Numbered from the stretch's first letter, positions 17,545 through 27,647 are shown. The stretch is 64,000 nucleotides of DNA from JAYZBC01 sp036339375 (GCA_036339375.1 JAYZBC010000034.1:68898-132897), one strand, 5' to 3'. Notes: a model not told the origin generated them from the letters alone. Made by a program: numbers and translations.

Positions 17545-20247
17545 TTAATGGGGTTTAGGCTCTTTTTGAAGAGACTTTAAAAGATATATAAATTCAAGGG
17601 CCTTAATAGGTGACAAAATGTCTGGTTCAACGTCTGCCAAAAGCATTTCTATTTCACTAAATTGTTCTTTTTTTGGCGGCATCGAAAGGGTTTCGCTAAA
17701 TAAAGGGAGGTCGTCGGTAAGGCGGGCAATCGCCCCCCTTTCCTGACCTTTTTCTAAGGATACTAGAACTTCCTCCGCTCGATTTATCACATTCTCCGGC
17801 AAACCAGCCAATTTTGCCACATGGATCCCATAAGACCTATCAGCTGACCCGGGGACTACTTCATGTAAAAATATTACATCACTCTTCCATTCTTTGACTT
17901 GCATAGTATAGCAGCAAAAACTTGAAAGACGCGCCGCGAGAGAAGTCAGCTCATGATAATGAGTGGCAAATAGGGCTCGACACCTGTTTACATCATGAAG
18001 ATGTTCTAAAGAACCCCAGGCTATCGACAGGCCATCGAAGGTAGAAGTTCCTCTTCCAATTTCGTCAAGGATAACCAGGGACCGTTCTTGAGCTTGATTA
18101 AGAATCGAAGAAGTCTCTATCATTTCAACCATAAATGTTGATCTCCCTCGGGCAAGATCGTCCGCTGCGCCAACCCGGCTGAATATTTGATTAATCACTC
18201 CTATGTGGGCTGATTCTGCTGGAACAAAAGATCCTATTTGCGCCAAAATCGCTATAATCGCGTTTTGCCGCAAAAAAGTACTTTTTCCAGCCATATTTGG
18301 CCCGGTTAACAACCAAATTCGGTTTTTTGGGTCTAAAGTACAGTCATTAGGAACAAACTTTTCATCATTTTTTTGGAGAAAAATTTCTACTGCAGGATGT
18401 CGTCCTCTTTTGATTTTGAAAGTTAAACTTTCGTCAACTAAAGGACGCATATAAAGTTTATCTTTAGCAAGGGTTCCAAGAGATGAAAAAACATCAAGTT
18501 CTGCCAACGACTGTGCAGCGGTTGCTATTTTATGTTTATGAACCTTAATTTGTTCAACTAATGAGCCAAAAATTTGTTCCTCAAGTGCAAAAGCTTTTTC
18601 TGCTGCTTGATTTATTTCGCCCTCGAGCTCCCCTAATTCTATTGTAGTAAAACGGACAGCACTAACCAAACTCTGCCTATGTATAAATTCAGTGTCATTT
18701 CCACCAGGTATTTTGTGAGCGTTAGCAGGAGTAACTTCGACGTAATAACCAAGAATATTGTTATGTCGAATTTTTAATGTCGGAATCCCAGTTTTTTCAA
18801 TATAATTTAATTGCAAACCCGCAATTAATTTTCGGCTTTCGTCACGTAGTTCAACAAGATTATCCAATTCAGATGAATACCCCGCGGCGATGAAACTACC
18901 GTCTCGTGTCATAAGAGGTAAAGTTGACGCCAGCGCACTCCGTAACTGAGAGGCCAATGCTTTATGATTTTTTAAATTAGTGAGCGCTTCAACAATCAGG
19001 GTTGGTTTATCAGATAAATCTTGGATTTTAAAAAGTAGTAGGATTTCCAGTGTTAGATCCAACCCATCTCTTATAGCAGCAAGATCACGTGGGCCTCCTC
19101 TGCCAATAGTCAGCCGTGAAAGTGCTCTCTCAAGATCAGGGCAAACAGACAAAATTTTTCTTAACTCTAAGCAAAGTGTGTGTTCATCAAAAAAGAGTTG
19201 GACTGCATCCAATCTCTCCAAAATCTTTGACACATCAGTTAAAGGATTAGAAAGCCAAGAATTGATTAGACGGCCACCCGCCCCTGACACAGTACAATCA
19301 ATTGCAGACAAAAGTGAACCGGACTTTTTTCCATCCAATGTTTGGGTAAGTTCTAAATTACGACGTGTTGCCAAATCAATTTCTAAAACAGAACCTTTTG
19401 TGTAGCGAGAAGGGGGTTCCAGATGTGGCAAATGTCCCTTTTGTGTAAGTGCTATATATTCAACTAAAGTTCCACAAGCTACTATTTCAGACCGAGTAAA
19501 AGCACCATATCCATCGAGCGAGGCTACACCGTAAAACTTTTGTAATCGAATTTTTGCAACCTCGCTATTAACCCTACTAGAATGTAATGGAACCAAAATA
19601 TCCTGCCAGTCTTGAAGGGGTTGAAACAATTCTGTGTGGTTTAACAACCTTTCGGGCACAAGCAGTTCGCCAGGGTTAATACGTGATAATACATTAGCTA
19701 CTTTTGATTCTTCGGTTGCTTCTACAAAAAATTTCCCTGTAGAAATATCTACCCATGCCAATCCAAATTTTTCTTGGACGTCAACCAAAGCCGCTAAAAA
19801 GTTGTTTTGTGCAGCATCGAGGAGCAAATCTTCAGTTATAGTCCCAGGTGTTACAACACGAACCACTTCGCGGGCCACAACTGCTTTGTATCCTCTTTTC
19901 TTTGCTTCTGCAGGATCTTCAATTTGTTCACATACCGCAACTCGGAACCCCTTACTAATCAGCCTAGACAAATAAATTTCAGCGGTATGAAAAGGAACAC
20001 CACACATTGGTATATCTTTACCCATATGCTTACCGCGTTTAGTCAGGGTTATATCAAGAGTCTCTGCAGCTTTGACAGCATCCTCAAAAAATAGTTCGTA
20101 GAAATCCCCCATTCTATAAAACAGTAAACACTCTTGATGTTCACTTTTGATAGATAGATATTGCGTCATCATTGGCGTGGTTTGAGTACTGCTAGACACT
20201 GGTCTCCCAGTCTGACTTTTAGTTCTTTGATGTCCTGAAGTGCCCAT
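17545..20247 (-). CDS. mutS: DNA mismatch repair protein MutS
   Basis: Mismatch-recognition ATPase of 900 residues. The N-terminal mismatch-binding domain carries the FYELFFEDA segment (Phe-x-Glu motif), followed by the connector, lever and clamp regions and the ABC-type ATPase with Walker A GPNMAGKSTFLRQ near residue 650 and DEIGRGTSTFDG near residue 726. The ATG at 20247 is followed by a short Ser/Thr-rich tail; a start at the internal ATG before TQYLSIKSEH is also possible. It is divergent from maeB. Confidence 0.97.
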   Translation of the reverse strand: MGTSGHQRTKSQTGRPVSSSTQTTPMMTQYLSIKSEHQECLLFYRMGDFYELFFEDAVKAAETLDITLTKRGKHMGKDIPMCGVPFHTAEIYLSRLISKGFRVAVCEQIEDPAEAKKRGYKAVVAREVVRVVTPGTITEDLLLDAAQNNFLAALVDVQEKFGLAWVDISTGKFFVEATEESKVANVLSRINPGELLVPERLLNHTELFQPLQDWQDILVPLHSSRVNSEVAKIRLQKFYGVASLDGYGAFTRSEIVACGTLVEYIALTQKGHLPHLEPPSRYTKGSVLEIDLATRRNLELTQTLDGKKSGSLLSAIDCTVSGAGGRLINSWLSNPLTDVSKILERLDAVQLFFDEHTLCLELRKILSVCPDLERALSRLTIGRGGPRDLAAIRDGLDLTLEILLLFKIQDLSDKPTLIVEALTNLKNHKALASQLRSALASTLPLMTRDGSFIAAGYSSELDNLVELRDESRKLIAGLQLNYIEKTGIPTLKIRHNNILGYYVEVTPANAHKIPGGNDTEFIHRQSLVSAVRFTTIELGELEGEINQAAEKAFALEEQIFGSLVEQIKVHKHKIATAAQSLAELDVFSSLGTLAKDKLYMRPLVDESLTFKIKRGRHPAVEIFLQKNDEKFVPNDCTLDPKNRIWLLTGPNMAGKSTFLRQNAIIAILAQIGSFVPAESAHIGVINQIFSRVGAADDLARGRSTFMVEMIETSSILNQAQERSLVILDEIGRGTSTFDGLSIAWGSLEHLHDVNRCRALFATHYHELTSLAARLSSFCCYTMQVKEWKSDVIFLHEVVPGSADRSYGIHVAKLAGLPENVINRAEEVLVSLEKGQERGAIARLTDDLPLFSETLSMPPKKEQFSEIEMLLADVEPDILSPIKALEFIYLLKSLQKEPKPH

Positions 20248-20339
20248 GATTTCAGTCTATCACCGGAAAAGAAACGGACCAACCTGCTCAAACAAGCGAC
20301 CAAAAATAAAGACAATCATTCAACCCCTTGCCTAAAAGG

Positions 20340-20367
20340 TTGAAAAGCTTCAAGCTGTTTTTAAAAT
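20340..20367 (+). promoter_or_regulatory. Possible sigma-70 promoter before maeB
   Basis: TTGAAA (20340-20345), 16-base spacer, TAAAAT (20362-20367). Transcription would start only a few bases before the Shine-Dalgarno sequence at 20372-20378, so this may be coincidental in AT-rich DNA. Confidence 0.3.
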
Positions 20368-20381
20368 GGGTAGGAAGGATT

Positions 20382-22697
20382 ATGGTCCAAAGGGTAAAAA
20401 AAAATAAAAGTCGTAAAAAAGTTGGCGTTAAAACAAAAACTGACAAAACAAGCAACTTAGAACGTGAGGCATTGTCATTTCATGCCGGCCCTCCACCAGG
20501 AAAACTTTCAATAGCACCCCTTAAATCCATTACTACACAGCGCGACTTGTCCTTAGCCTATTCTCCGGGAGTAGCGGCACCTTGCCTAAAAATCTATGAT
20601 AATGAACATTCCGCTTACGATTACACGAATAAAGGCAACATGGTGGCGGTAATTTCCAATGGGACAGCTGTATTAGGTCTAGGTGATCTCGGCGCTATCG
20701 GATCCAAACCTGTAATGGAAGGCAAATGTGTTCTGTTTAAACGCTTTGCAGACATAGACGCTGTCGATTTAGAAATCGATACGGCCAATGTTGATGAGTT
20801 TATTAATTGTGTTAGATTTCTTGGCCCAGGTTTTGGCGGGATTAACTTAGAGGATATTAAGGCACCCGAATGTTTCATAATTGAACAAAAGCTCAGGGAC
20901 CTCATGGATATTCCTGTATTTCATGATGACCAACATGGCACCGCCGTAATCGCAGCAGCGGGCTTGCTCAATGCATTAGATTTAACTGGTCGTAATTTGA
21001 AAAACACCACTATGGTTGTTAATGGTGCCGGGGCGGCTGCGATAGCATGTCTGGAACTCCTTATTACCATGGGTTTCTCAAAAAGAAACGTCACCCTTTG
21101 TGATTCTCTAGGAGTCTTGTACCAAGGTCGCGATACAGGCCTAAACCAATGGAAATCCAGTTACGTAAAAGATACAAGTGCGCGCACCCTAGAAGACGCT
21201 ATAAAGGGAGCCGATGTGTTCTTCGGAGTATCGGTCGCCAACGTAGTAACCAAAAAAATGGTCAGGTCAATGGGTAAAAACCCCATTATTTTTGCTTTAG
21301 CCAACCCGGATCCAGAAATTTTACCGGAATTAGCGTATGAAGCAAGACCAGATGCGATCGTCGCAACTGGAAGATCAGATTATCCAAACCAAATAAATAA
21401 TGTTCTCGGATTTCCATATATTTTCCGAGGAGCTTTGGATGTTCGAGCAAGCCGAATTAATGATGAAATGAAAGTTGCCGCAGCGAAGGCTCTTGCTGCA
21501 CTTGCACGCGAGGATGTCCCTGACGAAGTAAGTGGAGCTTATGCAGGGCAACGTCTCCAATTTGGATCTAACTATCTTATACCCACACCCTTTGATCCAC
21601 GTCTAATTACCGCTGTCCCGCCGGCTGTAGCAGAAGCCGCTATGAGGTCAGGGGTTGCTAAAACCAAAATTGGAAACATTAGTTCCTATAAAACAGCATT
21701 GAATGCGCGTCTTGATCCCACTGTAGGAAGTTTGAATGATATTTTTGAACGCGTAAAAAGAAAACCCAAACGGGTGGTGTTCGCAGAAGGTGAAGAAGAA
21801 AAAGTCATTAGAGCTGCCCAGGTTTTCAAAAATTCCGGATATGGAACAGCAGTCCTAATTGGTAGAGATGATATTGTTGAAAAAAAGATTTCTGAATTGG
21901 GTTTGGAAAAAAATAACAACATTGAAGTGCATAACGCCCGCCTTTCGGAACGAAACAAACATTATACCGATTACCTTTACCAACGCCTGCAAAGAAATGG
22001 GGTTTTGTATCGTGATTGCCAACGCATGGTGAATAGGGATCGAAACATTTTTGCGGCTTGTATGGTGGCCTCCGGGGACGCTGACGCAATGGTGACAGGT
22101 CTTACAAGAAATTCACCAACTTGTTGGAACGATCTAGCCCGGGCAATTGATATTGAAAAGGACCAGCAATTATTTGGCCTGACTATAGTTTCCGCTCAGC
22201 ACCGAACGGTCTTTATCGCAGACACTTTAGTGCACGAGCAACCTACTTCAGAACAGCTCGCAGACTTTGCTATACAATCAGCAACCAAAGCCAAAGAACT
22301 TGGCCATGAACCCCGTGTAGCTCTATTATCACATACGAGCTTTGGGGGCCGATCTAGTCCCGTAACTAGTGAGATAAAACGAACTGTCGAGATTCTTGAT
22401 TCAGAGAAAAGGGACTTTTCGTACGAAGGTGAAATGACCGTTAGTGTTGCGTTAGACCCACAGATGACAGAACTCTATCCGTTCAGCAGACTTAAAGGAC
22501 CTGCAAATGTTTTGATAATGCCGAATTTGTTTGCATCAGCTATTTCATCAAGATTATTACAAAAGTTAGGTGGAGGAACAGTAATTGGCCCATTGCTTGT
22601 GGGGCTAAGCCGCCCCGCACAAATTGCCAGACTGGATGCAACGGTTTCAGATATAGTCACTGTCGCAGTTTTAGCAGCGCACGATTCAATTAAATAG
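20382..22697 (+). CDS. maeB: NADP-dependent malic enzyme with phosphotransacetylase-like domain
   Basis: MaeB-type malic enzyme, oxidatively decarboxylating malate to pyruvate. The ATG at 20382 is chosen because AGGAAGG stands just upstream; it gives 771 residues. Domain order is malic N-terminal domain (SLAYSPGVAAPC), NAD(P)-binding domain (VVNGAGAAAIACLELL), then a C-terminal phosphotransacetylase-like domain (from about residue 440) that in known MaeB proteins is regulatory, binding acetyl-CoA, rather than catalytic. The full length is intact. Its stop overlaps the end of the convergent macro-domain reading frame by 12 bases. Confidence 0.95.
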   Translation: MVQRVKKNKSRKKVGVKTKTDKTSNLEREALSFHAGPPPGKLSIAPLKSITTQRDLSLAYSPGVAAPCLKIYDNEHSAYDYTNKGNMVAVISNGTAVLGLGDLGAIGSKPVMEGKCVLFKRFADIDAVDLEIDTANVDEFINCVRFLGPGFGGINLEDIKAPECFIIEQKLRDLMDIPVFHDDQHGTAVIAAAGLLNALDLTGRNLKNTTMVVNGAGAAAIACLELLITMGFSKRNVTLCDSLGVLYQGRDTGLNQWKSSYVKDTSARTLEDAIKGADVFFGVSVANVVTKKMVRSMGKNPIIFALANPDPEILPELAYEARPDAIVATGRSDYPNQINNVLGFPYIFRGALDVRASRINDEMKVAAAKALAALAREDVPDEVSGAYAGQRLQFGSNYLIPTPFDPRLITAVPPAVAEAAMRSGVAKTKIGNISSYKTALNARLDPTVGSLNDIFERVKRKPKRVVFAEGEEEKVIRAAQVFKNSGYGTAVLIGRDDIVEKKISELGLEKNNNIEVHNARLSERNKHYTDYLYQRLQRNGVLYRDCQRMVNRDRNIFAACMVASGDADAMVTGLTRNSPTCWNDLARAIDIEKDQQLFGLTIVSAQHRTVFIADTLVHEQPTSEQLADFAIQSATKAKELGHEPRVALLSHTSFGGRSSPVTSEIKRTVEILDSEKRDFSYEGEMTVSVALDPQMTELYPFSRLKGPANVLIMPNLFASAISSRLLQKLGGGTVIGPLLVGLSRPAQIARLDATVSDIVTVAVLAAHDSIK

Positions 22698-23227
22698 TTT
22701 AAACTCATCTGAACCCCGAAATATTTTCAAAGTTTCCAAATAAATTTCTTCAACAAGATCGTTAAAACAAGAAAAAATGACAAGTTTAAGCTGGTCTTTT
22801 CCGAAAAGTCCTGTGCAAACAGCAGAAACCGCAATTTTAGTCGCTAAAATTAAAGGAAAACCGTAAGCTCCTGTGCTTATGGCAGGAAATGCTATTGTTT
22901 CAGCTTTTTTTCAACAGCCAATTCTAAACACCGAAGATAACATTTTTCTAAATTTTTTTCTTCATCCATATTACCACCAAACCACACCGGACCAACAACA
23001 TGAATTACATGCCGAGCATTTAACTCATATCCGAAAGTAACTTTTGCATCACCCGTAGCACAACCACTATGATCCCTACATTCCGCAAGCAATTTCGGCC
23101 CCGCTTTCTGGTGAATTGCGCCATCAACACCCCCGCCTCCCAGCAAAGTTTCATTTGCAGAGTTTACAATGACGTCAACTTTTAAATCCGTAATATCACC
23201 CCTGATGACTTGCACGCGGCTTTGCAT
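22686..23227 (-). CDS. Macro-domain (ADP-ribose-binding) protein, interrupted by a -1 frameshift
   Basis: Macro domain of the YmdB/O-acetyl-ADP-ribose deacetylase type, split over two frames. The first frame starts at an ATG (23227) with AAGGA eight bases upstream, carries NSANETLLGGGGVDGAIH (residues 22-39) and stops at 22892 after 111 residues. The rest of the domain (TIAFPAISTGAYGFP and the C-terminal helix) continues in the -1 frame to a stop at 22686. Joining them at the run of seven A gives about 180 residues, the normal size. The switch lies on A AAA AAG (22910-22904), a known slippery heptamer. It could be programmed frameshifting, transcriptional slippage, an indel or a sequencing error. 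Confidence 0.8.
22904..22910 (-). other. Slippery heptamer A AAA AAG in the macro-domain gene
   Basis: Read on the minus strand in the gene's zero frame, the codons are GAA AAA AAG CTG. A -1 slip on A AAA AAG makes GCT the next codon and opens the frame that completes the macro domain. No AGGAGG-type stimulator just upstream and no strong stem-loop downstream were seen, so programming is unproven. Confidence 0.6.
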
Positions 23228-23312
23228 ATAAATTTTCCTTTTTCAATCAACACAAAATAAAGTAGGCCGCCTTTTATTTTAAAATACCGAAACTTTATGA
23301 TAACTAAATAAT

Positions 23313-24359
23313 ATGCTTGAAAGGTTTTTGGCTAAATCAAAAATTTTACCGGCAAAGAAAATTCAGCCGGATGACAGGAAAGTAAATTCCATACTAATTT
23401 ATGTGGGAGGAGACCTTGTTGGCGACGCTCTTATGAAACTACCCTTTCTGCGAGCACTTCGAAACGCATACCCTAAAGCTCACATAAGTTGGTGTGCAGG
23501 CAAGCACAAAAGTACTTTCGCCGAAGAGTTAGCACCACTAGTTACTGGTATGATAGACGTAGTAATGGAGAAAGTCGGGTTCGATAAGCCTTTTAAATTT
23601 TTTTACAGACGTCCTCTGTATGCCCAGAAATTTGACCTAGTTATCGACACCCAGAGAGGCTTCTTTTCTACAATTCTAGTTAAACGCATTCGTCATAAGA
23701 TTTTCGTTTCAGGAACCGCAAATTTCTTTTTTTCAGATATTAAACCAACGCAGCCATATATTCGACCACCGTTAATGATTCATCAAATGCTGGATTTACT
23801 TGAAATTGCTAGTGGAAAGGCGCCAATTCCTGGTTATGAATTAGTTTTACCTGATACGGAAAAATACCTTGCATCGAAAATTCTACCAAAAGGGCCTCTT
23901 TATATCGGGCTTGCGCCGGGAGCGGGCGATTTAAAAAAATGCTGGCCGATAGAAAATTTTATAGAGGTAGCAAAAAATCAGCTTAAGTTAGGCCGAAAAC
24001 CTGTCTTTATCTTGGGACCAAAGGAACTTCCCTCATTAGCAAAACTTCGACACGCCGTCCCCGATGCATTATACCCCACTGTAGATTCAAATAAGAGTTT
24101 TAAACCCACTGTTTCTTTTTCAATAGCCCTTGGTCAGCGTTTAGCAGTAGCAGTAGCAAATGACTCAGGGGCAGGTCATATTCTCGCTTTAGCCGATATC
24201 AAGTTGATTTCTTTATTTGGCCCTACCTCTCCAGACAAATTTGCTCCTGCGGCTAATAAAAGTGAAATTATTAAGGCACAAAATTATGGTGAGGCCCAAA
24301 TGAAAGACATTCCTATAGAGGCAGTCATAGAAGCGATTAATGCGCTCCTAAAAAATTAA
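23313..24359 (+). CDS. Glycosyltransferase family 9 (ADP-heptose:LPS heptosyltransferase-like)
   Basis: GT9-family protein of 348 residues, related to WaaC/WaaF heptosyltransferases that build the LPS inner core. The N-terminal Rossmann-like half begins with ILIYVGGDLVGDALMKLPFLRAL, here seen as GGDLVGDALMKLPFLRAL, and the C-terminal half carries GLAPGAG, a KKCW..ENF segment, and VANDSGAGHILA followed by SLFGPTSPDKFAP, the usual donor-binding region. No other LPS genes are adjacent, so the exact acceptor is unknown. Its stop overlaps the convergent ampG-like gene by four bases. Confidence 0.85.
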   Translation: MLERFLAKSKILPAKKIQPDDRKVNSILIYVGGDLVGDALMKLPFLRALRNAYPKAHISWCAGKHKSTFAEELAPLVTGMIDVVMEKVGFDKPFKFFYRRPLYAQKFDLVIDTQRGFFSTILVKRIRHKIFVSGTANFFFSDIKPTQPYIRPPLMIHQMLDLLEIASGKAPIPGYELVLPDTEKYLASKILPKGPLYIGLAPGAGDLKKCWPIENFIEVAKNQLKLGRKPVFILGPKELPSLAKLRHAVPDALYPTVDSNKSFKPTVSFSIALGQRLAVAVANDSGAGHILALADIKLISLFGPTSPDKFAPAANKSEIIKAQNYGEAQMKDIPIEAVIEAINALLKN

Positions 24360-25666
24360 TAATTCCTAGCCGGAAAAATGGCCGTTCTATAGCGACGAAT
24401 TACCACCAGTAACAAAAGGGCCGGTAATGCAAGAGCTACGGTCGATAAGAAGAAATTAAACCACCCTATTTGATCAACTAACCAACCAGACGGAATTGCC
24501 AAATAGGTGCGCCCCAACGCCATAAATGAGGTAAATAACGCAAATTGAGTTGCAGTGAACCGTAAATTGCAAAGTGCGGAAAGAAAAGCAACAAACGCGG
24601 TAGACCCAAGACCACCTGAAAAATTGTCCGATGCAATCGCAAAGAATAGTCCAACCTCTGTAGCTTCATTACTTTGTAGGGCTAACCATACAAACAATAA
24701 ATTTGTAGCCGCCTGGGCAACGCCCCCCAATAGCAAAGCAGAAAAAATTCCTATGCGGGCGACAATAACACCGCCAACGCAAACCCCAAGCATGGTCATT
24801 GGAATACCATAGGTTTTAACAATCAGCGCTACTTGGGTGCCAGTGAAACCAAGTTCCCGGAAAAAAGGGTTAAAAAGTGCTCCCGCAATTGCATCCCCAT
24901 ACTTGTACAAAAGAATAAAACACAACACCCAGAGCCAACCTGGGCGCTTATAAAAGTCCTTAAAAGGATCAATAATACTTTCACCAAGGGCGCCCTTGAA
25001 ACCCAAAGCACTTGATTTGATCATAAAATTGTTTTTAGGCTCTTCTGCTATTAGGGCAGAAAAAACACCAATTACCACTAATGTAGCCATAAGAAAATAG
25101 ACCCAAAACCATGAAATAAAATCGGATAAAGCCAAGGGAGCCGCACCAGCTATAAGGAGTCCAATACGATAACCTGCTTGAGTTGAAGCCGCACCAGCAC
25201 CTTGTTCAAACTCTTCCAAAATTTCAATTCTGTAGGCATCTATTACAATATCTTGGCTGGCCGAGAAAAAAGCGACTAAAAAAGCCATAATTGCCATATA
25301 GATTAGGCCGTCTTTTGGCGAACTAGCGCCTAAAGCAATAATGGAGGACATCAAACATAGTTGTATAAATATCAACCAACCGCGACGCTGTCCTAATGTT
25401 TTTGTGAAAAAAGGGAGCGGTACTTTATCCAAAAGAGGGGCCCAACAAAATTTAAAAGCATAGGGTGTAGCAACGACCAAAAGCCCAGTAATTAGGGTTT
25501 TTGGTATATTTTCACTGGATAACCACCATGAAAGCGTTGAAAAGCCGAGGAGAAGGGGAAGGCCACTTGAAAAACCCATTAAAAAAATAACAAATTGGCG
25601 GCGATCTAAATAGACTTTGATCGCATCTTGCCAATTAGCAACTCTTTTTCGGTTACCCACTAACAT
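24356..25666 (-). CDS. ampG: AmpG-like muropeptide permease (MFS)
   Basis: Major facilitator superfamily protein of 436 residues with about 12 hydrophobic segments. It shows the AmpG-type N-terminus (FLMGFSSGLPLLLGFSTLSWWL), the PYAFKFCWAPLLD segment between helices 2 and 3 and SASQDIVIDAYRIE in the middle, all typical of permeases importing GlcNAc-anhydroMurNAc peptides for cell-wall recycling. Sits in the inner membrane. Function is assigned by family; related alphaproteobacterial paralogues may carry other substrates. Confidence 0.85.
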   Translation of the reverse strand: MLVGNRKRVANWQDAIKVYLDRRQFVIFLMGFSSGLPLLLGFSTLSWWLSSENIPKTLITGLLVVATPYAFKFCWAPLLDKVPLPFFTKTLGQRRGWLIFIQLCLMSSIIALGASSPKDGLIYMAIMAFLVAFFSASQDIVIDAYRIEILEEFEQGAGAASTQAGYRIGLLIAGAAPLALSDFISWFWVYFLMATLVVIGVFSALIAEEPKNNFMIKSSALGFKGALGESIIDPFKDFYKRPGWLWVLCFILLYKYGDAIAGALFNPFFRELGFTGTQVALIVKTYGIPMTMLGVCVGGVIVARIGIFSALLLGGVAQAATNLLFVWLALQSNEATEVGLFFAIASDNFSGGLGSTAFVAFLSALCNLRFTATQFALFTSFMALGRTYLAIPSGWLVDQIGWFNFFLSTVALALPALLLLVVIRRYRTAIFPARNY

Positions 25667-25765
25667 TTTTGACAGTCAATTTTCCCAATTCGGGTTTTAA
25701 ACAGGCTTAGACTTTATCAACTTTGAAGCTGATTAATTCCGGCCCTTAAACGCCTTAATAAAAAT

Positions 25766-26767
25766 CTACAAGTTTTCAATACCGCTTTCTAATAATAAAT
25801 TTTGCAGAGAATTTATAGGCCTTGCCCCTATGTGCTGGATTACTTCAGACGCACAAAGAGAACCAATAAAAGCACATTTTTGTGCTTCAAAACCGCGACA
25901 AAGTCCAAAAAGAAAGCCAGCCGCAAATAAATCACCGGCTCCGGTTGTATCAACCACTTTGACCACTCTCTGAGCCGGGACTTCTATAACCTTATTTGAA
26001 TCAATTACCACAGAACCCCTATCTCCCCGAGTAAGAGCAGCAATTTCACAAAAATCTTTAACCAGGAATGCAGCTTGTTGAAATTCTTCGACTTCAAATA
26101 AAGTGATAATTTCAGCCTCATTCGCGAAAAGAAAATCTACATTATGGAAAATAAAGTTTTTGAATTCATCCTTATGGCGATCAACACAAAACGCATCGGA
26201 TAATGACAAGGCTACTTTTCGTTCGGAAGAATGTGCTATTTCTGCTGCCTTTACAAAGGCGCGTTTTGCATCCGGTGGATCAAATAAATACCCTTCCAAA
26301 TATGTAATTGTTGAGGCGGCAATGGCGTCAGGATTAATATCTTTGATGTTTAGCTCAACCGAAATACCAAGGTATGTTTGCATTGTGCGCTCTGCATCCG
26401 GTGTTACAAAAATAAGACTTTGGGCAGTAGGCGGTCCCTTTTTCGCCAGCGGGGTAAAATGCTTGACACCCATCCGAATTAATCCCTTATTAAATTCATG
26501 GCCTAAAAAGTCTTGGCGCACCTTACCTAAATAGGCTGCATCGCCACCGAGTGATGCAATGCCAACCAGGGTATTAGCTGCAGAACCTCCAGGCACAAAA
26601 ATAGGTTCTGGCATTGTTTGAAAAAGTTCTTCTGCTGTTTCTGCACTAATCAAAGTCATATTACCTTTATCGAGATTGAATTCCTTAAGAAAGGCTTCAC
26701 TTACTGTACTCAAAATGTCGACAATGGCATTCCCTATGCCAATTACATCATTGTTTGCATACATCAT
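25766..26767 (-). CDS. PfkB-family sugar/adenosine kinase
   Basis: Ribokinase/PfkB family kinase of 333 residues. The N-terminal motif GIGNAIVDILSTV, the glycine pair in VPGGSAANTLVGIASLGG, and the catalytic DTTGAGDLFAAGFLFG (with the general-base Asp of GAGD near residue 272) are all present. This alphaproteobacterial clade is usually annotated as adenosine kinase, but the sugar or nucleoside substrate cannot be settled from sequence. It is divergent from the bactofilin gene across a 340-base AT-rich gap. Confidence 0.88.
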   Translation of the reverse strand: MMYANNDVIGIGNAIVDILSTVSEAFLKEFNLDKGNMTLISAETAEELFQTMPEPIFVPGGSAANTLVGIASLGGDAAYLGKVRQDFLGHEFNKGLIRMGVKHFTPLAKKGPPTAQSLIFVTPDAERTMQTYLGISVELNIKDINPDAIAASTITYLEGYLFDPPDAKRAFVKAAEIAHSSERKVALSLSDAFCVDRHKDEFKNFIFHNVDFLFANEAEIITLFEVEEFQQAAFLVKDFCEIAALTRGDRGSVVIDSNKVIEVPAQRVVKVVDTTGAGDLFAAGFLFGLCRGFEAQKCAFIGSLCASEVIQHIGARPINSLQNLLLESGIENL

Positions 26768-27107
26768 TATTCAACCCACTTCCCAACCAAAATCAAATTT
26801 TATTGAACACTAAAAATCTTAAATGGTTTAAAGCCCCTCTCCCAAAAAATTAAACGTTAAAACTCTTTCTCCGGATTGTTTCAAGCAAACATAAAAACCC
26901 AAAAAAACTTAAACGGTAAATCTTACAAACCACAAAAATTTTTAATTTTTTAACCTTAACATTTATGATAAAGATCTATAATGAATTTTTTAGTTGTGCC
27001 AGTTGTCTAAAAGTTTTTGCTGTTTTTTTTCTAAAGAGTTAAAAATTAAGAAAAAAAGTGGCTCATTAGATTTTCAAAACAAACGATCATGAAGGGAAAT
27101 TTTAGCG
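26768..27107. other. AT-rich divergent intergenic region between pfkB kinase and bactofilin
   Basis: No open frame of coding character. Long A and T runs dominate. The only regulatory signal I can support is the promoter at 26956-26982 pointing to the bactofilin gene. No hairpin with a T-tail, riboswitch-like structure or repeat was recognised. Confidence 0.6.
26956..26982 (+). promoter_or_regulatory. Possible sigma-70 promoter for the bactofilin gene
   Basis: TTAACA (26956-26961), a rather short 15-base spacer, then a perfect TATAAT (26977-26982). The predicted leader to the ATG at 27108 is about 120 bases, long for this window. Confidence 0.42.
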
Positions 27108-27647
27108 ATGGCAGAAGATAGATCAGAAAACAATATTGAAAATGGGTCACTACAAGCAGAGGCAAAATTACCTCTCCCAAAAACACCGGAAACGGTCATT
27201 ATACCGCCACGAACACCCGCAACGAAGATGTCAACAAGTCCTACTATAGCGCGAAGACCAAGCGAGTTTTCAATTTCACCCCTTGAAAACAGTCAAATCG
27301 GGTCTTATGGCGACAGCAAAAAACTTATTGTCGGCCGAGAGATCGCTTTGACTGGAAAAATCAGTGCATGCGAAAAACTTGTTGTGGAAGGCCAGGTCGA
27401 AGCAGAACTGGAAGAATGTAGGGAAATTGAAATTTCTGAAACGGGAATTTTTAAAGGTGAAGCTGATATCGAAATTGCAGAAATTGGTGGCATCTTTGAA
27501 GGCAAAATTACCGCCCGAAAATTATTAGTTGTACGCTCTACCGGACTCATTATTGGAGAGGCTCAGTTTGGCATTTTGGAAGTTGAAAGAGGCGGAAAAA
27601 TCAAAGGAAGCGCAGAAAATATAGCGGATGCTGATGACGAGGGTTAA
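27108..27647 (+). CDS. Bactofilin family polymer-forming cytoskeletal protein
   Basis: Bactofilin of 179 residues. A proline- and serine-rich N-terminal tail (about residues 1-65) precedes the beta-helical core, seen as the repeated pattern LIVGREIALTGKISACEKLVVEGQVEA, here described by its hydrophobic-x-G repeats such as VEGQVEAEL, GIFKGEADI, GIFEGKITA and GLIIGEAQF. Bactofilins polymerise spontaneously and localise wall enzymes, stalk or polar machinery. No M23 peptidase partner is adjacent, unlike many bactofilin loci. A lipoprotein-like gene overlaps its 3' end by 20 bases. Confidence 0.92.
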   Translation: MAEDRSENNIENGSLQAEAKLPLPKTPETVIIPPRTPATKMSTSPTIARRPSEFSISPLENSQIGSYGDSKKLIVGREIALTGKISACEKLVVEGQVEAELEECREIEISETGIFKGEADIEIAEIGGIFEGKITARKLLVVRSTGLIIGEAQFGILEVERGGKIKGSAENIADADDEG

